Below, in pieces: positions 44,696-51,790 of a DNA stretch of 64,000 nt (its first letter is position 1; the number at the start of each line of letters is the position of its first letter). The position numbers and the translations under genes were made by a program. The stretch covers positions 24,245 through 88,244 of the forward strand of contig CAMSZT010000008.1 of the NCBI GenBank assembly GCA_947066815.1, written 5' to 3'. The notes below the pieces were generated by a model. The model did not search any database and was not told where the DNA came from. It was given only the letters and a program-made list of their open reading frames with translations. Source of the DNA: an uncultured Lachnotalea sp. GTDB taxonomy: Bacteria; Bacillota; Clostridia; Lachnospirales; Lachnospiraceae.

Positions 44696-45751
44696 ATGGC
44701 AAAGACATCATCCGCACCGAAGCAAGGTGGTGCAAAGAAAAGCCTCAATGACACCAGCCTTCTGATGCTGATCACCGTGGTGGTGTTCGTGGTCATGTAT
44801 CTGGGTGCCATGCTGATCTTAAAAGGGGGATTTTTGAAGCCCCAGGCGTTTTTGAACCTGTTCAACGACAATGCGTCCCTGATTATCCTCTCCTGCGGCA
44901 TGAGTCTGGTCATGATCACCGGCGGCATCGACATCTCCGTGGGCGGTGTGACGGCCCTGGTCTGCATGTGCTGTGCCGTGTACCTGGATAAGATGGGCGG
45001 CAACGTGGCCGTGTCGGCCTTGCTGGCCCTGGCCATCGGCCTTGGCTTCGGACTGGTGCAGGGCTTCCTGGTGGCCTACCTGGAGATCCAGCCCTTTATC
45101 GTCACCCTGGCGGGCATGTTTTTCGCCAAGGGCATGACGACCATCGTCAACTCGGAGCCCTTCAACGTGGCCCACGAGGGTTTTAAAGCCTTGAGCGGCA
45201 CGAGGGTAAATGTGCCCGGCATGGGAACCGTCAACAAGCTGGGCGAGTATGTGAACGCCTACGTGGAGATCGGCGTGGTGGTGGCCCTCGTGGTGGTCAT
45301 CCTCATGTTTTGCATGCTCCGCTGGACGAAGTTCGGCCGCAGCTTCTATGCGGTGGGCGGCAACAGCCAGAGCGCCCTGATGCTGGGCATCAATGTGAAG
45401 AGGACGAAATTCATGTCCCATCTTCTCTGCGGGCTTTTGGCCGGCGTGGGCGGCTTCGTGTATTTCCTGCATGTGGCCTCCTGTGCGCCCTCCCATGCGT
45501 CCGGTGCGGAGATGAACGCCATCGCATCCTCCATCATCGGCGGAACCCTGCTGACCGGCGGCGTCGGCAACATCGTCGGGACCATGTTCGGCGTGCTGTC
45601 CCTAAGCACCATCAAGAACATCGTTTCCTCCGCCGGTCTCGGCGAGGCCTGGTGGACCGGGATCACGACGGCCGCCATGCTCTGCCTGTTCTTAGTGATC
45701 CAGAGCGTGGTCATGAGCGTGCGGAAAAAGAAACAGTTGGGCGTAAAGTGA
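44696..45751 (+). CDS. Sugar ABC transporter permease, YjfF type
   Basis: A 351-residue second permease. LSCGMSLVMITGGIDISVGGVTALVCM and ASSIIGGTLLTGGVGNIVGTMFGVL are the family motifs. ATG 44696 lies 1 bp past the ytfT-like stop, behind AAAGGAGG. Two unlike permeases distinguish this transporter from the single-permease system at 13.1 kb. A binding-protein gene follows within 65 bp. Confidence 0.9.
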   Translation: MAKTSSAPKQGGAKKSLNDTSLLMLITVVVFVVMYLGAMLILKGGFLKPQAFLNLFNDNASLIILSCGMSLVMITGGIDISVGGVTALVCMCCAVYLDKMGGNVAVSALLALAIGLGFGLVQGFLVAYLEIQPFIVTLAGMFFAKGMTTIVNSEPFNVAHEGFKALSGTRVNVPGMGTVNKLGEYVNAYVEIGVVVALVVVILMFCMLRWTKFGRSFYAVGGNSQSALMLGINVKRTKFMSHLLCGLLAGVGGFVYFLHVASCAPSHASGAEMNAIASSIIGGTLLTGGVGNIVGTMFGVLSLSTIKNIVSSAGLGEAWWTGITTAAMLCLFLVIQSVVMSVRKKKQLGVK

Positions 45752-45813
45752 TAAAAGTGATAGAATAGTTCCAGGTGATTTGGAATTCAAGTCCGGGAGG
45801 GAGGGCGGTGGAA

Positions 45814-46845
45814 ATGAAAAAACTGAAATGGAAGCTTCTGCTGTCTTTTCTCCTGGTCCTTTCCCTGGCCGGATGCCACGGACAGGGGGAGAGGCCGAGG
45901 GACGAGCGGCTCTATGAGGACGATGTGACCTCGGAGCGGGAGGATTATATTGTCGTGGGCTTTGCCCAGATCGGCTCCGAGTCCGATTACCGGATCGCCA
46001 ACAGTGCCTCCTTCCGGGAGACCTTCTGTGCGGAGAACGGCTATTACCTGCTGTTCGAGGACGGTCAGCAGAAGCAGGAGAACCAGATCAAGGCCATGCG
46101 GAATTTCATCCTGCAGGAGGTGGATTACATCGTGCTGGACCCGGTGGTGGAGACCGGCTGGGACGAGGTTTTGCAGGAGGCCAAGGCCGCCGGGATCCCG
46201 GTGATCCTCTCGGACCGCTCGGTGACGGTGGAGGACGAGGACCTTTATACCTGCTGGGTGGGGAGTGATTTCGAGGAGGAGGGCAAAAAGGCCGGTCTCT
46301 GGCTGGAAAACTATCTGGAAAAGACGGGCCGGGATGAGGATGAAATTCGCCTGGTGACTCTTCAGGGAACGCCGGGCTCTTCCGCTCAGATCGGTCGGAC
46401 CGCCGGATTTTCCCAAATTCTCGGGAGGCATCCCAACTGGCAGATGTTAGAATGTGCTTCCGGGGATTTCACCCAGAGCAAGGGCCAGGAGGTCATGGCC
46501 CGGTTTTTGAAAAGCTACCATGACATCGACGTGGTCATCAGCGAGAACGACAACATGACCTTCGGTGCCATCGAGGCCATCGAGCAGTCCGGAAGGACCT
46601 GCGGGCCGAAGGGGGACATCATCGTCATCTCCTTCGACGCCGTGTCGGAGGCGGCCTTTACCTACATGAAGGAGGGACGGCTCCATGCGGACATGGAGTG
46701 CAACCCTTTCCTCGCCCCCAAGGTGGACGAGATCATAAGGAAGCTGGAGCGGGGCGAGACCGTGGAGAAGATCCAGTACGTGGAGGAGCAGTGCTTCGAC
46801 GCCTTCATGGATCTGGACGCGGTCATGGAGGAGAGGAAGTACTGA
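45814..46845 (+). CDS. Second sugar-binding lipoprotein, close YtfQ relative
   Basis: 343 residues. The signal peptide ends in lipobox SLAGC (Cys at about 21). The binding domain closely follows YtfQ: VGFAQIGSESDYRIAN, FEDGQQKQENQIKAMRNFI, LDPVVETGWDEVLQEAKAAGIPVILSDRS, GDFTQSKGQEVMARF and ENDNMTFGAIEAI. It resembles YtfQ more than the first binding protein of the same operon does, so the transporter may accept two ligands, or one of the proteins may feed the sensor kinase. It is last gene before a strong terminator. Confidence 0.9.
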   Translation: MKKLKWKLLLSFLLVLSLAGCHGQGERPRDERLYEDDVTSEREDYIVVGFAQIGSESDYRIANSASFRETFCAENGYYLLFEDGQQKQENQIKAMRNFILQEVDYIVLDPVVETGWDEVLQEAKAAGIPVILSDRSVTVEDEDLYTCWVGSDFEEEGKKAGLWLENYLEKTGRDEDEIRLVTLQGTPGSSAQIGRTAGFSQILGRHPNWQMLECASGDFTQSKGQEVMARFLKSYHDIDVVISENDNMTFGAIEAIEQSGRTCGPKGDIIVISFDAVSEAAFTYMKEGRLHADMECNPFLAPKVDEIIRKLERGETVEKIQYVEEQCFDAFMDLDAVMEERKY

Positions 46846-46875
46846 CGGCCTCTGGTTATTCCAATGTAGTCATTG

Positions 46876-46930
46876 TACCCAAAGGGCACTTAGTTGGAAA
46901 GATATGCTAAGTGCCCTTTGGGTATTTTTG
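46876..46930 (+). terminator. Strong terminator of the ABC operon
   Basis: A perfect 18-bp stem (46876-46893 with 46907-46924) and a 13-nt loop, followed by TTTTTG. From 46931 to 47218 the sequence is AT-rich with no supported gene. Confidence 0.92.
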
Positions 46931-47218
46931 AAAAAGCAGATCAATTCGCACATTTTGATCGAAAAACAGTATACACCAAGAAAGGACTGATGTCTTATTT
47001 TGTTGGAAATATTTTGCATTTGGTAAAAATTCAAATTTGCTCATTTATAGATTGATATTTAAATTGCTGTGTGATAGTATGCATCTATGAAAATATTCAA
47101 CACGAAACGTGCAGGGAGTTGACAGGTACATGTTAAACATACAGACCGCCGAACAAATATCAGTAAGAATCTCCTCGTTTTTCTGTACTTGCCATTGTAT
47201 CCTCTCCTCTCATTCCTT

Positions 47219-47251
47219 GCGCGGTGCGGGTGCGGCTTTGGAATGTCCGGA
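47219..47251 (+). repeat. 33-bp direct repeat, copy 1
   Basis: A 33-bp sequence starting GCGCGGTGCGGGTGCGG and ending TTTGGAATGTCCGGA is repeated at 48554-48586 with one mismatch, 1335 bp away in the same orientation. The two copies bracket the toxin pair and both phage-type regulators. The second copy forms the start of the truncated excisionase gene. Confidence 0.85.
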
Positions 47252-47300
47252 GGGTGTCCTCAAAATTGAGGGAACCGGTCAGGGATATGAATTTCTTTAT

Positions 47301-47433
47301 TTGACAAGTGAAGTAGAATGACTTATAATATGCTTAACAGGAGAGCCGAAAGCTAGAGTACACCTAGCCGCCGGCAGAATAAAGTGCAAAAAATAGCGCC
47401 TTACTTTACCAGAGCGAGGGCGCTATTTTTTGT
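47301..47433 (+). ncRNA. Candidate antitoxin RNA with consensus promoter
   Basis: A perfect promoter, TTGACA (47301-47306) and TATAAT (47324-47329) with a 17-bp spacer, has no reading frame behind it. It would give an RNA from about 47336 to the terminator AAAAAATAGCGCC/GGCGCTATTTTTT (47388-47400 with 47419-47431). Its 3' end is antisense to the 3' end of the toxin gene on the other strand, as in txpA/ratA-type systems. The RNA's 5' part (47324-47375) resembles the toxin mRNA leader (47531-47577, minus strand) in sequence. Confidence 0.65.
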
Positions 47434-47509
47434 GTTTGATGTTGATAACAAGAGTTATAACGGCACAAAGCATAATTACGAAAGTGAATAATTCACCATA
47501 TGTAACCAT
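47423..47509 (-). CDS. Small hydrophobic holin-like toxin (type I toxin candidate)
   Basis: A 28-residue peptide opening MVTYGELFTF, then one hydrophobic helix and the basic end IKHKK. It matches the annotated putative holin-like toxins of Firmicutes: short N-terminus with Tyr, a single membrane helix, a Lys-rich end. AAAGGGGG lies 8 nt before the ATG. The stop codon lies inside the terminator stem shared with the convergent antisense RNA. Such peptides depolarise the membrane when not silenced. A longer in-frame extension upstream to 47641 has no ribosome-binding site and crosses the leader, so it is rejected. Confidence 0.75.
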   Translation of the reverse strand: MVTYGELFTFVIMLCAVITLVINIKHKK

Positions 47510-47530
47510 AGCACCAGCCCCCTTTCTTTC

Positions 47531-47577
47531 GTCCGGCGGCTGACGCAATCGCCCCTTCGGCTCCCCGGTTAAGCATA
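47531..47577 (-). promoter_or_regulatory. Toxin leader, inverted copy of the antisense RNA 5' region
   Basis: On the minus strand this reads ATAATATGCTTAAC, GAGCCGAA and AGCCGCCGG blocks in the same order and spacing as the plus-strand RNA at 47325-47373. It includes a CATAAT -10-like box but no TTGACA, so the toxin promoter looks much weaker than the antisense promoter. Confidence 0.6.
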
Positions 47578-47643
47578 TTATGTTGTCATGGTGCTGTCCC
47601 CATTTATGGAGGTGTCCACCATTTGGTGGGGCCGGTTGCACAG

Positions 47644-47667
47644 GGTGTCCTCAATTTTGAGGACACC
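47644..47667. repeat. 24-bp palindrome, one of three related motifs
   Basis: GGTGTCCTCAA-TT-TTGAGGACACC. Related sequences are GTGTCCTCAAAATTGAGGG (from 47254) and GTGTCCACCATTTGGTGGGG (from 47612). All have a GTGTCC start and a dyad core. They may be operators of the nearby XRE repressor or recombination sites. The rest of 47510-47759 holds further small hairpins and no gene. Confidence 0.55.
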
Positions 47668-47759
47668 AGTCTGTCCGATGCTCCCGATCGGGAGGACCGA
47701 CGCCCCCATAAGTGGGGCGGTCGGCAGGTCTGGCCGTGGCGGGGATTCCCGTCACGGGA

Positions 47760-48215
47760 TCAAAAATCCTCATCGTTCATGATATCTCCGTCGTGCTGGA
47801 TGTCCTCCGGGGAAGCTCCCCCAATGGCGTGAGCGGCGTTCAAGATAAGGTACTCAGGAACTGGCTCTTTGAGCTGGCGGGAATATTCCTCTTCTAAAAG
47901 AAAATCTACTACTTTTTTACCGTGCTGGTCAAGGGTACGGTATTTTTTTATGTGGCTTATTTCGCCTTCAGTAATTACCATTGCATGTGATTCTTTTTCT
48001 AATTCCTCTGTTGCCATTTCGAAAGAATACAAAGAATAGGGGTCTACGCCCAGAGCATTAGCAATTTTTTCAATAGTTTCTTTTTGGGGATTAGCCTTGC
48101 CGTTTTCCCAGCGTCCAATTTGTTGTTGAGAAATTCCGCCGAGTTTTTCACCAAGTTCTTTTTGCGATATGTTTTTGCTGACTCGCATCTGCCTTATATT
48201 TTCACCAATATTCAT
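47760..48215 (-). CDS. XRE-family phage-type repressor
   Basis: 151 residues. The N-terminal helix-turn-helix (about 6-60; IRQMRVSKNISQKELGEKLGGISQQQIGRWENGKANPQKETIEKIANALGV) is a lambda-repressor-type domain. The C-terminal half is acidic and helical (DQHGKKVVDFLLEEE) without the LexA-like Ser-Lys peptidase, so no self-cleavage is expected. It is transcribed away from the Cro-like gene, the classic phage switch layout. GAGGTGG lies 6 nt before the ATG. Confidence 0.88.
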   Translation of the reverse strand: MNIGENIRQMRVSKNISQKELGEKLGGISQQQIGRWENGKANPQKETIEKIANALGVDPYSLYSFEMATEELEKESHAMVITEGEISHIKKYRTLDQHGKKVVDFLLEEEYSRQLKEPVPEYLILNAAHAIGGASPEDIQHDGDIMNDEDF

Positions 48216-48250
48216 ATAACCACCTCATATTTAGAATATCATATAAAACG

Positions 48251-48312
48251 ATTATACAAAACAAAAAAGATTTATCTTTGATTGACACATCTTTAATGAC
48301 GTGTCAATCAAA
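48251..48312. promoter_or_regulatory. Divergent promoter/operator between repressor and Cro-like gene
   Basis: TTTGATTGACAC (48277-48288) and GTGTCAATCAAA (48301-48312) are perfect 12-bp inverted repeats separated by 12 bp, a good operator. The plus-strand ATTATA at 48251-48256 gives a perfect TATAAT -10 for the minus-strand repressor. A -10 for the Cro-like gene is not clear. Confidence 0.7.
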
Positions 48313-48335
48313 ATTTTTGATACGGAGGTGAGCAC

Positions 48336-48545
48336 ATGAAACTTAAACTGGATACCAGGAAAATCTACCTGGCAATGGCGGAAAAAGGCATCAACGCCAC
48401 AGAGATCGCCAGGCAGGGAGGGGTCAGCCAGCAAGCGGTGTCTAATGCCCTGAACGGGAACCGGATCGGGAAGACGAAGGTTGTCCCGGCCATCTGCAAG
48501 GCGCTGGATTTTTCAGCGAAGGACATTGTTATTATCGAAGACTGA
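48336..48545 (+). CDS. Cro-like XRE transcriptional regulator
   Basis: 69 residues forming one helix-turn-helix domain (MAEKGINATEIARQGGVSQQAVSNALNGNRIGKTKVVPAICKALDF). It stands opposite the repressor across a palindromic operator, as Cro stands to CI. ACGGAGGTGAG lies 6 nt before the ATG. It is intact and may still be expressed although the phage genes downstream are broken. Confidence 0.85.
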   Translation: MKLKLDTRKIYLAMAEKGINATEIARQGGVSQQAVSNALNGNRIGKTKVVPAICKALDFSAKDIVIIED

Positions 48546-48553
48546 CAAATGAC

Positions 48554-48586
48554 GCGCGGTGCGGGTGCGGTTTTGGAATGTCCGGA
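48554..48586 (+). repeat. 33-bp direct repeat, copy 2
   Basis: Differs from 47219-47251 at one base. Its final ATGTCCGGA supplies the start codon of the truncated excisionase frame. Confidence 0.85.
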
Positions 48587-48718
48587 AGTGAAAGAAAAGA
48601 CTGCATCCGGAAGCTGTGCCTCCAAGGGAGGCTGGTGCACGTGAGGGCCGGCAGGAAATTCCTGATCAACAAGGAGAAGCTGGCGGATTATCTGAACACG
48701 GTGGGAGCTGGTGCATGA
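48578..48718 (+). pseudogene. Truncated excisionase-type helix-turn-helix gene
   Basis: A 46-residue frame, MSGSERKDCIRKLCLQGRL followed by VHVRAGRKFLINKEKLADYLNT, matches the C-terminal two thirds of excisionase/MerR-like DNA-binding proteins of conjugative transposons and prophages. The usual N-terminal recognition helix is absent, replaced at the border of the 33-bp repeat. Its stop overlaps (ATGA) the start of the capsid remnant, an unnatural neighbour, so a large deletion joined the two. Confidence 0.65.
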
Positions 48719-49623
48719 CGATGGCGGAGGCCCAAAGGGAGGCCCATGCAGGCGCCAGGCCCTCCCATGCGGCGCGGCAGGGCAGGGTGTACAGCCATCA
48801 GGACCTGGAGGATGTCTGCGGCCTCGGGGACGTGGCCGGGCTCTGCGGGGCGAACTGCCGGCATTCTTATTATGCGTTCTTCCCAGGGATCTCTTCCCGC
48901 GCGTATCCGGATGGATATCTGGAGGAGCTCAGGGAGGAGGACGAGCGGATCCGCGTTTTGGGCGGAAGGGAGTTTGACGGGTACGGCGCCACACAGAGAC
49001 AGCGGCAGTATGAGACGACGATGCGGAGCCAGAGGGCCGGGATCCGGCAGCTGAAAGAGGGCAGGGCGCCTGTGGAGGATGTCCAAGCGGCACAGGGAGA
49101 GATTACTCAGGCGGAAGTCAGACAATACAAAGCATTTAAAAAAGTCCTTGGAAATGAGGCCGGTTCCCTTGCAGATTTCAGGGAGATAAAATATAATGAT
49201 GATAAAGGATGGGAATATCTCAACGGATTGAAGTCTTATCTGGAGAAATACCCGACAAGTGATAAGCGATATTACGATGCCGGAGAAAAGCTAAAAGAGC
49301 TTGGAATAAGAAAGGGTATCCTCCTTCCTCCGGTCCGGAAGCAGGCGTTCATCCTCCCGGAGGGGAAACGGGATCCGTATCATATCATGCACCGGATGAT
49401 GGAGCGGAACATCTCAGACGATGATGTCCGCACATACATGGAGGATGCAAAGGCGATGTTCGTGCAGTGGGGAGGGAGGCGGCAGCTCTTCGGCAGCGGC
49501 GAGGGGATGTGCCTCGTCACGTCACATGGGGATGACTGGATCTATAAGACTGTATGGTCGAAATACGATTTTGACGAAGATTCAGAGAAGATATTGGAGG
49601 TGTTGAAACATGCTGGATTATGA
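48715..49623 (+). pseudogene. Phage minor capsid protein lacking its N-terminus, with a toxin-like C-terminal domain
   Basis: 302 residues remain. Residues about 10-60 (GARPSHAARQGRVYSHQDLE, CGLGDVAGLCGANCRHSYYAFFPGIS) are the conserved end of phage minor capsid protein 2 / SPP1 gp7-like proteins, with the His/Cys pattern. Helical residues 70-150 follow. The last 110 residues (DPYHIMHRMMERNISDDDVRTY, FVQWGGRRQLFGSGEG, WIYKTVWSKYDFDED) look like a separate small nuclease or toxin-like domain of the kind added to phage capsid proteins. Usual length is about 500-600, so around 220 N-terminal residues are lost. Whether the C-terminal half is still made is uncertain. Confidence 0.7.
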
Positions 49624-49837
49624 GCATGACCATTATTGCCCTGCGTACAAGAGGGTGATCAGTATTGACCTGTGTTATGATTCTTTGTGCTGTTTAACAG
49701 GGATGTTTAAAATAGAATCAACAAAGGAACTGGCAGAGATCCCGGATATCGAGGAAGCGAAAAGGATCTGCAGGGAATGCCCATTCAGCGACTTGAACGG
49801 AGGGATGGACGAATGGGACGGGAGCGGGTATCCTTGA
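49610..49837 (+). CDS. Small cysteine-rich protein beside the capsid toxin-like domain
   Basis: 75 residues with Cys at YCPAYKR, LCYDSLCC and ICRECPF, a likely small metal-binding fold. It overlaps the capsid gene end by 14 bp and has GGAGG 10 nt ahead, so translation is coupled. I do not know its function. The position after a C-terminal toxin-like domain invites the guess of an immunity protein, with no direct support. Confidence 0.65.
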   Translation: MLDYEHDHYCPAYKRVISIDLCYDSLCCLTGMFKIESTKELAEIPDIEEAKRICRECPFSDLNGGMDEWDGSGYP

Positions 49838-49948
49838 ACCCCAGGGTAAGATAACACATAGGGAGAGATAGGATTTATGCCATCAGCTGCAAAACGGCTG
49901 GTGGTTTTATTATGCCATGACTGCGAAAAGGCAGAGAGGAGAAGAAGG

Positions 49949-50182
49949 ATGATCACAGTACATGTTGACAGCCACGGCGTGTCCATGCAGGGGCACGCCG
50001 GGCACCACATGGACGGGCAGGATCTCGTCTGTGCGGCCGTGTCGGCCCTGACCTGCAGCCTGATCCATTCGCTAAAGCATCTGTCCGGGAACCGGATCCG
50101 TGCGGAGACTGAGGACGGGAGAGCGGAGATCCGGTGGGACAGCCTGACAGAGAAGGGGTTCCGGAGGAGGCTTCACCTATGA
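49949..50182 (+). CDS. Prp-family cysteine protease, phage type
   Basis: 77 residues beginning MITVHVDSHGVSMQGHAGHH. The Prp active-site pair is visible: His16 in GHAG and Cys28 in QDLVCAAVSAL. Prp cleaves the extension of ribosomal protein L27 in Firmicutes, and phage homologues mature capsid or scaffold proteins. Here it sits among capsid remnants, so the phage role is likely. Start 49949 is chosen for the GAGGAGAAGAAGG before it; the longer frame from 49877 has no such site. Confidence 0.8.
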   Translation: MITVHVDSHGVSMQGHAGHHMDGQDLVCAAVSALTCSLIHSLKHLSGNRIRAETEDGRAEIRWDSLTEKGFRRRLHL

Positions 50183-50186
50183 ACAG

Positions 50187-50590
50187 TTGGATGAGCTCGC
50201 TTCATCCAGGGCGAATGCGGCAGAAAGGACTGCGGTCAGGCGGTTCCTGCAGCAAAGAGGGCTGACAGAGGAAGAATCAGACGCAGCTTTTAAGGAGTGG
50301 CAGGCGCAGAAGGCGAAGAATAACCCTGACAGTGCGGTGGTTGCCAAAGAGCGGGACGAAGCCAGGAGGGAGCTCGCTTCTCTTAAGAACACGAATTATC
50401 TGAGGGACAAGGGAGTCCGGGCGGATGAGCTGGAATTCGTCCAGTTTAAGGTAGAAAAGCTGGTGGACGACAAGACGGATTTCAAGAAAGCTGCCGATAA
50501 ATTCCTGAAAGAGGACCCCAGATATGCCGGCCAGGGATACCGGGTGGTCTCCACCGGAAAGCCGGACGGCGGATCCGGGCAGGGGAAGAC
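50187..50590 (+). pseudogene. Phage scaffold-protein remnant
   Basis: About 135 residues of a charged, helical protein (RDEARRELASLKN, LRDKGVRADELEFVQFKVEKLVDDKTDFKKAADKFLKEDPRYAGQG) resembling capsid scaffolding proteins. It begins with TTG 4 bp after the protease stop and appears shortened at both ends. Its frame runs on into the sigma-factor sequence (to 50636), another deletion scar. Confidence 0.55.
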
Positions 50591-51083
50591 GTGGCGGAGA
50601 ACATGCTGGCCCTTTACCAGAACATGCTGGGCCTGATCGTGAAGCTGGTCCGGTCCTTCGGCTCCAGGGGAGAGATCGAGGATCTGGAGCAAGAGGGATA
50701 TATCGCCCTCTGCAACGCCGTGAGGGCCTACCGGCCGGAAGAAGGCACGCCATTCTCCTCCTATGCGGCATACTGGATCAGGCAGGGCATGGGGCGCTGT
50801 GGACACCCTGGAGGCAGGCCGGCGACGGGCGGTCATCTGCAAGTACCGGGACGGGCTCAAAAATGAGCTGGTTGGGGAGAGGCTTGGGATCACGGGGAAG
50901 GAAGCCGGGAGCCTGGTGGACAAGGGCCTCAGGGAGTTTCGGAAGTCGGAGAGGCTGGACCGGATCCGGCCGTACCTGGACGGCTGGCGGTATTCCTCCG
51001 GGATGAAGGGAACCGGCGCCGAGACCTTCAAAAGGACCTGGACCAGCGCGACGGAACGGACTGCACTCCGATATGTGCGGTAG
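50591..51083 (+). pseudogene. Phage/element sigma-70-type factor with internal deletion and frameshift
   Basis: The first frame (from ATG 50591) has sigma region 2: RGEIEDLEQEGYIALCNAVRAY and TPFSSYAAYWIRQGM. About base 50800 the reading continues in another frame with region 4, VDTLEAGRRRAVICKYRDGL and LVGERLGITGKEAGSLVDKGL, ending in the characteristic GTGAETFKRTWTSATERTAL. Region 3 and the linker (roughly 100 residues) are missing. Intact relatives occur in Lachnospiraceae integrative elements and phages. A functional factor cannot be made. Confidence 0.75.
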
Positions 51084-51143
51084 TCCCCATATAGTCCCCA
51101 AGAGGGCGAAAACAGAGGGGAATGCGAAGTATCCTGAACATGA

Positions 51144-51178
51144 AAAGAACCCGGAAACCTTGGATTTCCGGGCTCTTT
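51144..51178 (-). terminator. Terminator of tRNA-Thr
   Basis: On the minus strand AAAGAGCCCGGAAA pairs with TTTCCGGGTTCTTT, ending in TTTT, just downstream of the tRNA. Confidence 0.8.
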
Positions 51179-51182
51179 CGCG

Positions 51183-51255
51183 AGCTGGCGAGCAGACTCG
51201 AACTGCCGACCTCCTCATTACCAATGAGGTGCGCTACCACCTGTGCCACGCCAGC
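51183..51255 (-). tRNA. tRNA-Thr, anticodon GGT
   Basis: 73 nt on the minus strand with acceptor stem GCTGGCG/CGCCAGC, discriminator T, anticodon arm CCTCA-TTGGTAA-TGAGG (GGT at 34-36) and a TPsiC arm with GTTCGAGTC. CCA is not encoded. The phage remnant abuts its 3' side, the usual integration end of tRNA genes. The D stem carries one mismatch (GCAC/GCGC). Confidence 0.93.
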
Positions 51256-51292
51256 ACCTATTTTTGTCCCGCTTCCTTGCGGCAACACGAAT

Positions 51293-51321
51293 ACTATACT
51301 ATAGAAGGGCGGGCTTGTCAA
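51293..51321 (-). promoter_or_regulatory. Promoter of tRNA-Thr
   Basis: Minus strand TTGACA (51321-51316) and TATAGT (51298-51293) with a 17-bp spacer. Confidence 0.8.
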
Positions 51322-51372
51322 CAGTTAATTTGGAGAAAAAACACTTTTTTTGATGATATGCGGCAGGTGATT

Positions 51373-51534
51373 TTAAAAAGTACGTTCCGCTCTGTATTTC
51401 CGCAATTCGGTGAGCAGTCTTTTGTTTTCCTCTTCGGCCAGATTGCGGCTGAACGGTTCTTGGAAATTCGGATGTGCGACAAGGGTACCAAATAGGAAAT
51501 CGTCCAAAAGATTCAAGTCCTGTAATTGTTTCAT
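51373..51534 (-). pseudogene. Rpn/PD-(D/E)XK nuclease-family remnant, middle deleted
   Basis: A 53-residue frame starts MKQLQDLNLLDDFLFGTLVA, the standard opening of the Rpn/PD-(D/E)XK transposase-like family, and after about 30 residues jumps to EEENKRLLTELRKYRAERTF, its usual tail. About 200 central residues with the nuclease core are missing. AAAGGAAGAACGCA precedes the ATG. 51535-51751 contains no further gene. Confidence 0.65.
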
Positions 51535-51751
51535 TGCGTTCTTCCTTTCTGTGCCGGCAAAACAGAAAGGAAAATCGGACGGCAAAGGTTATGCCGTAAC
51601 GGAAGCCCATGTTCGTCTCTGTTCCATCATGTTTTTTGTTGTCCATATAGGGGAATCAGTAACCGAATGGTTTAAGATGTGCTCCCGGATATGTAGTTTT
51701 AGTTCAGCGGTTTTGACCGATATTGTCAAGGGATTTTTATGGGGGCGGCGT

Positions 51752-51777
51752 GGCCGGAACCGATTTCGGTTCCGGCC
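51752..51777. terminator. Hairpin after the LacI gene
   Basis: GGCCGGAACC (51752-51761) pairs perfectly with GGTTCCGGCC (51768-51777), 13 bp past the minus-strand LacI stop. No T run follows, so terminator function is tentative. Confidence 0.5.
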
Positions 51778-51790
51778 GGGAGGAAGGCGG

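Noticed and set aside
47109..47321. 70-residue frame over the first 33-bp repeat
   Set aside because: It spans repeat and promoter sequence, matches no family and has no convincing ribosome-binding site.
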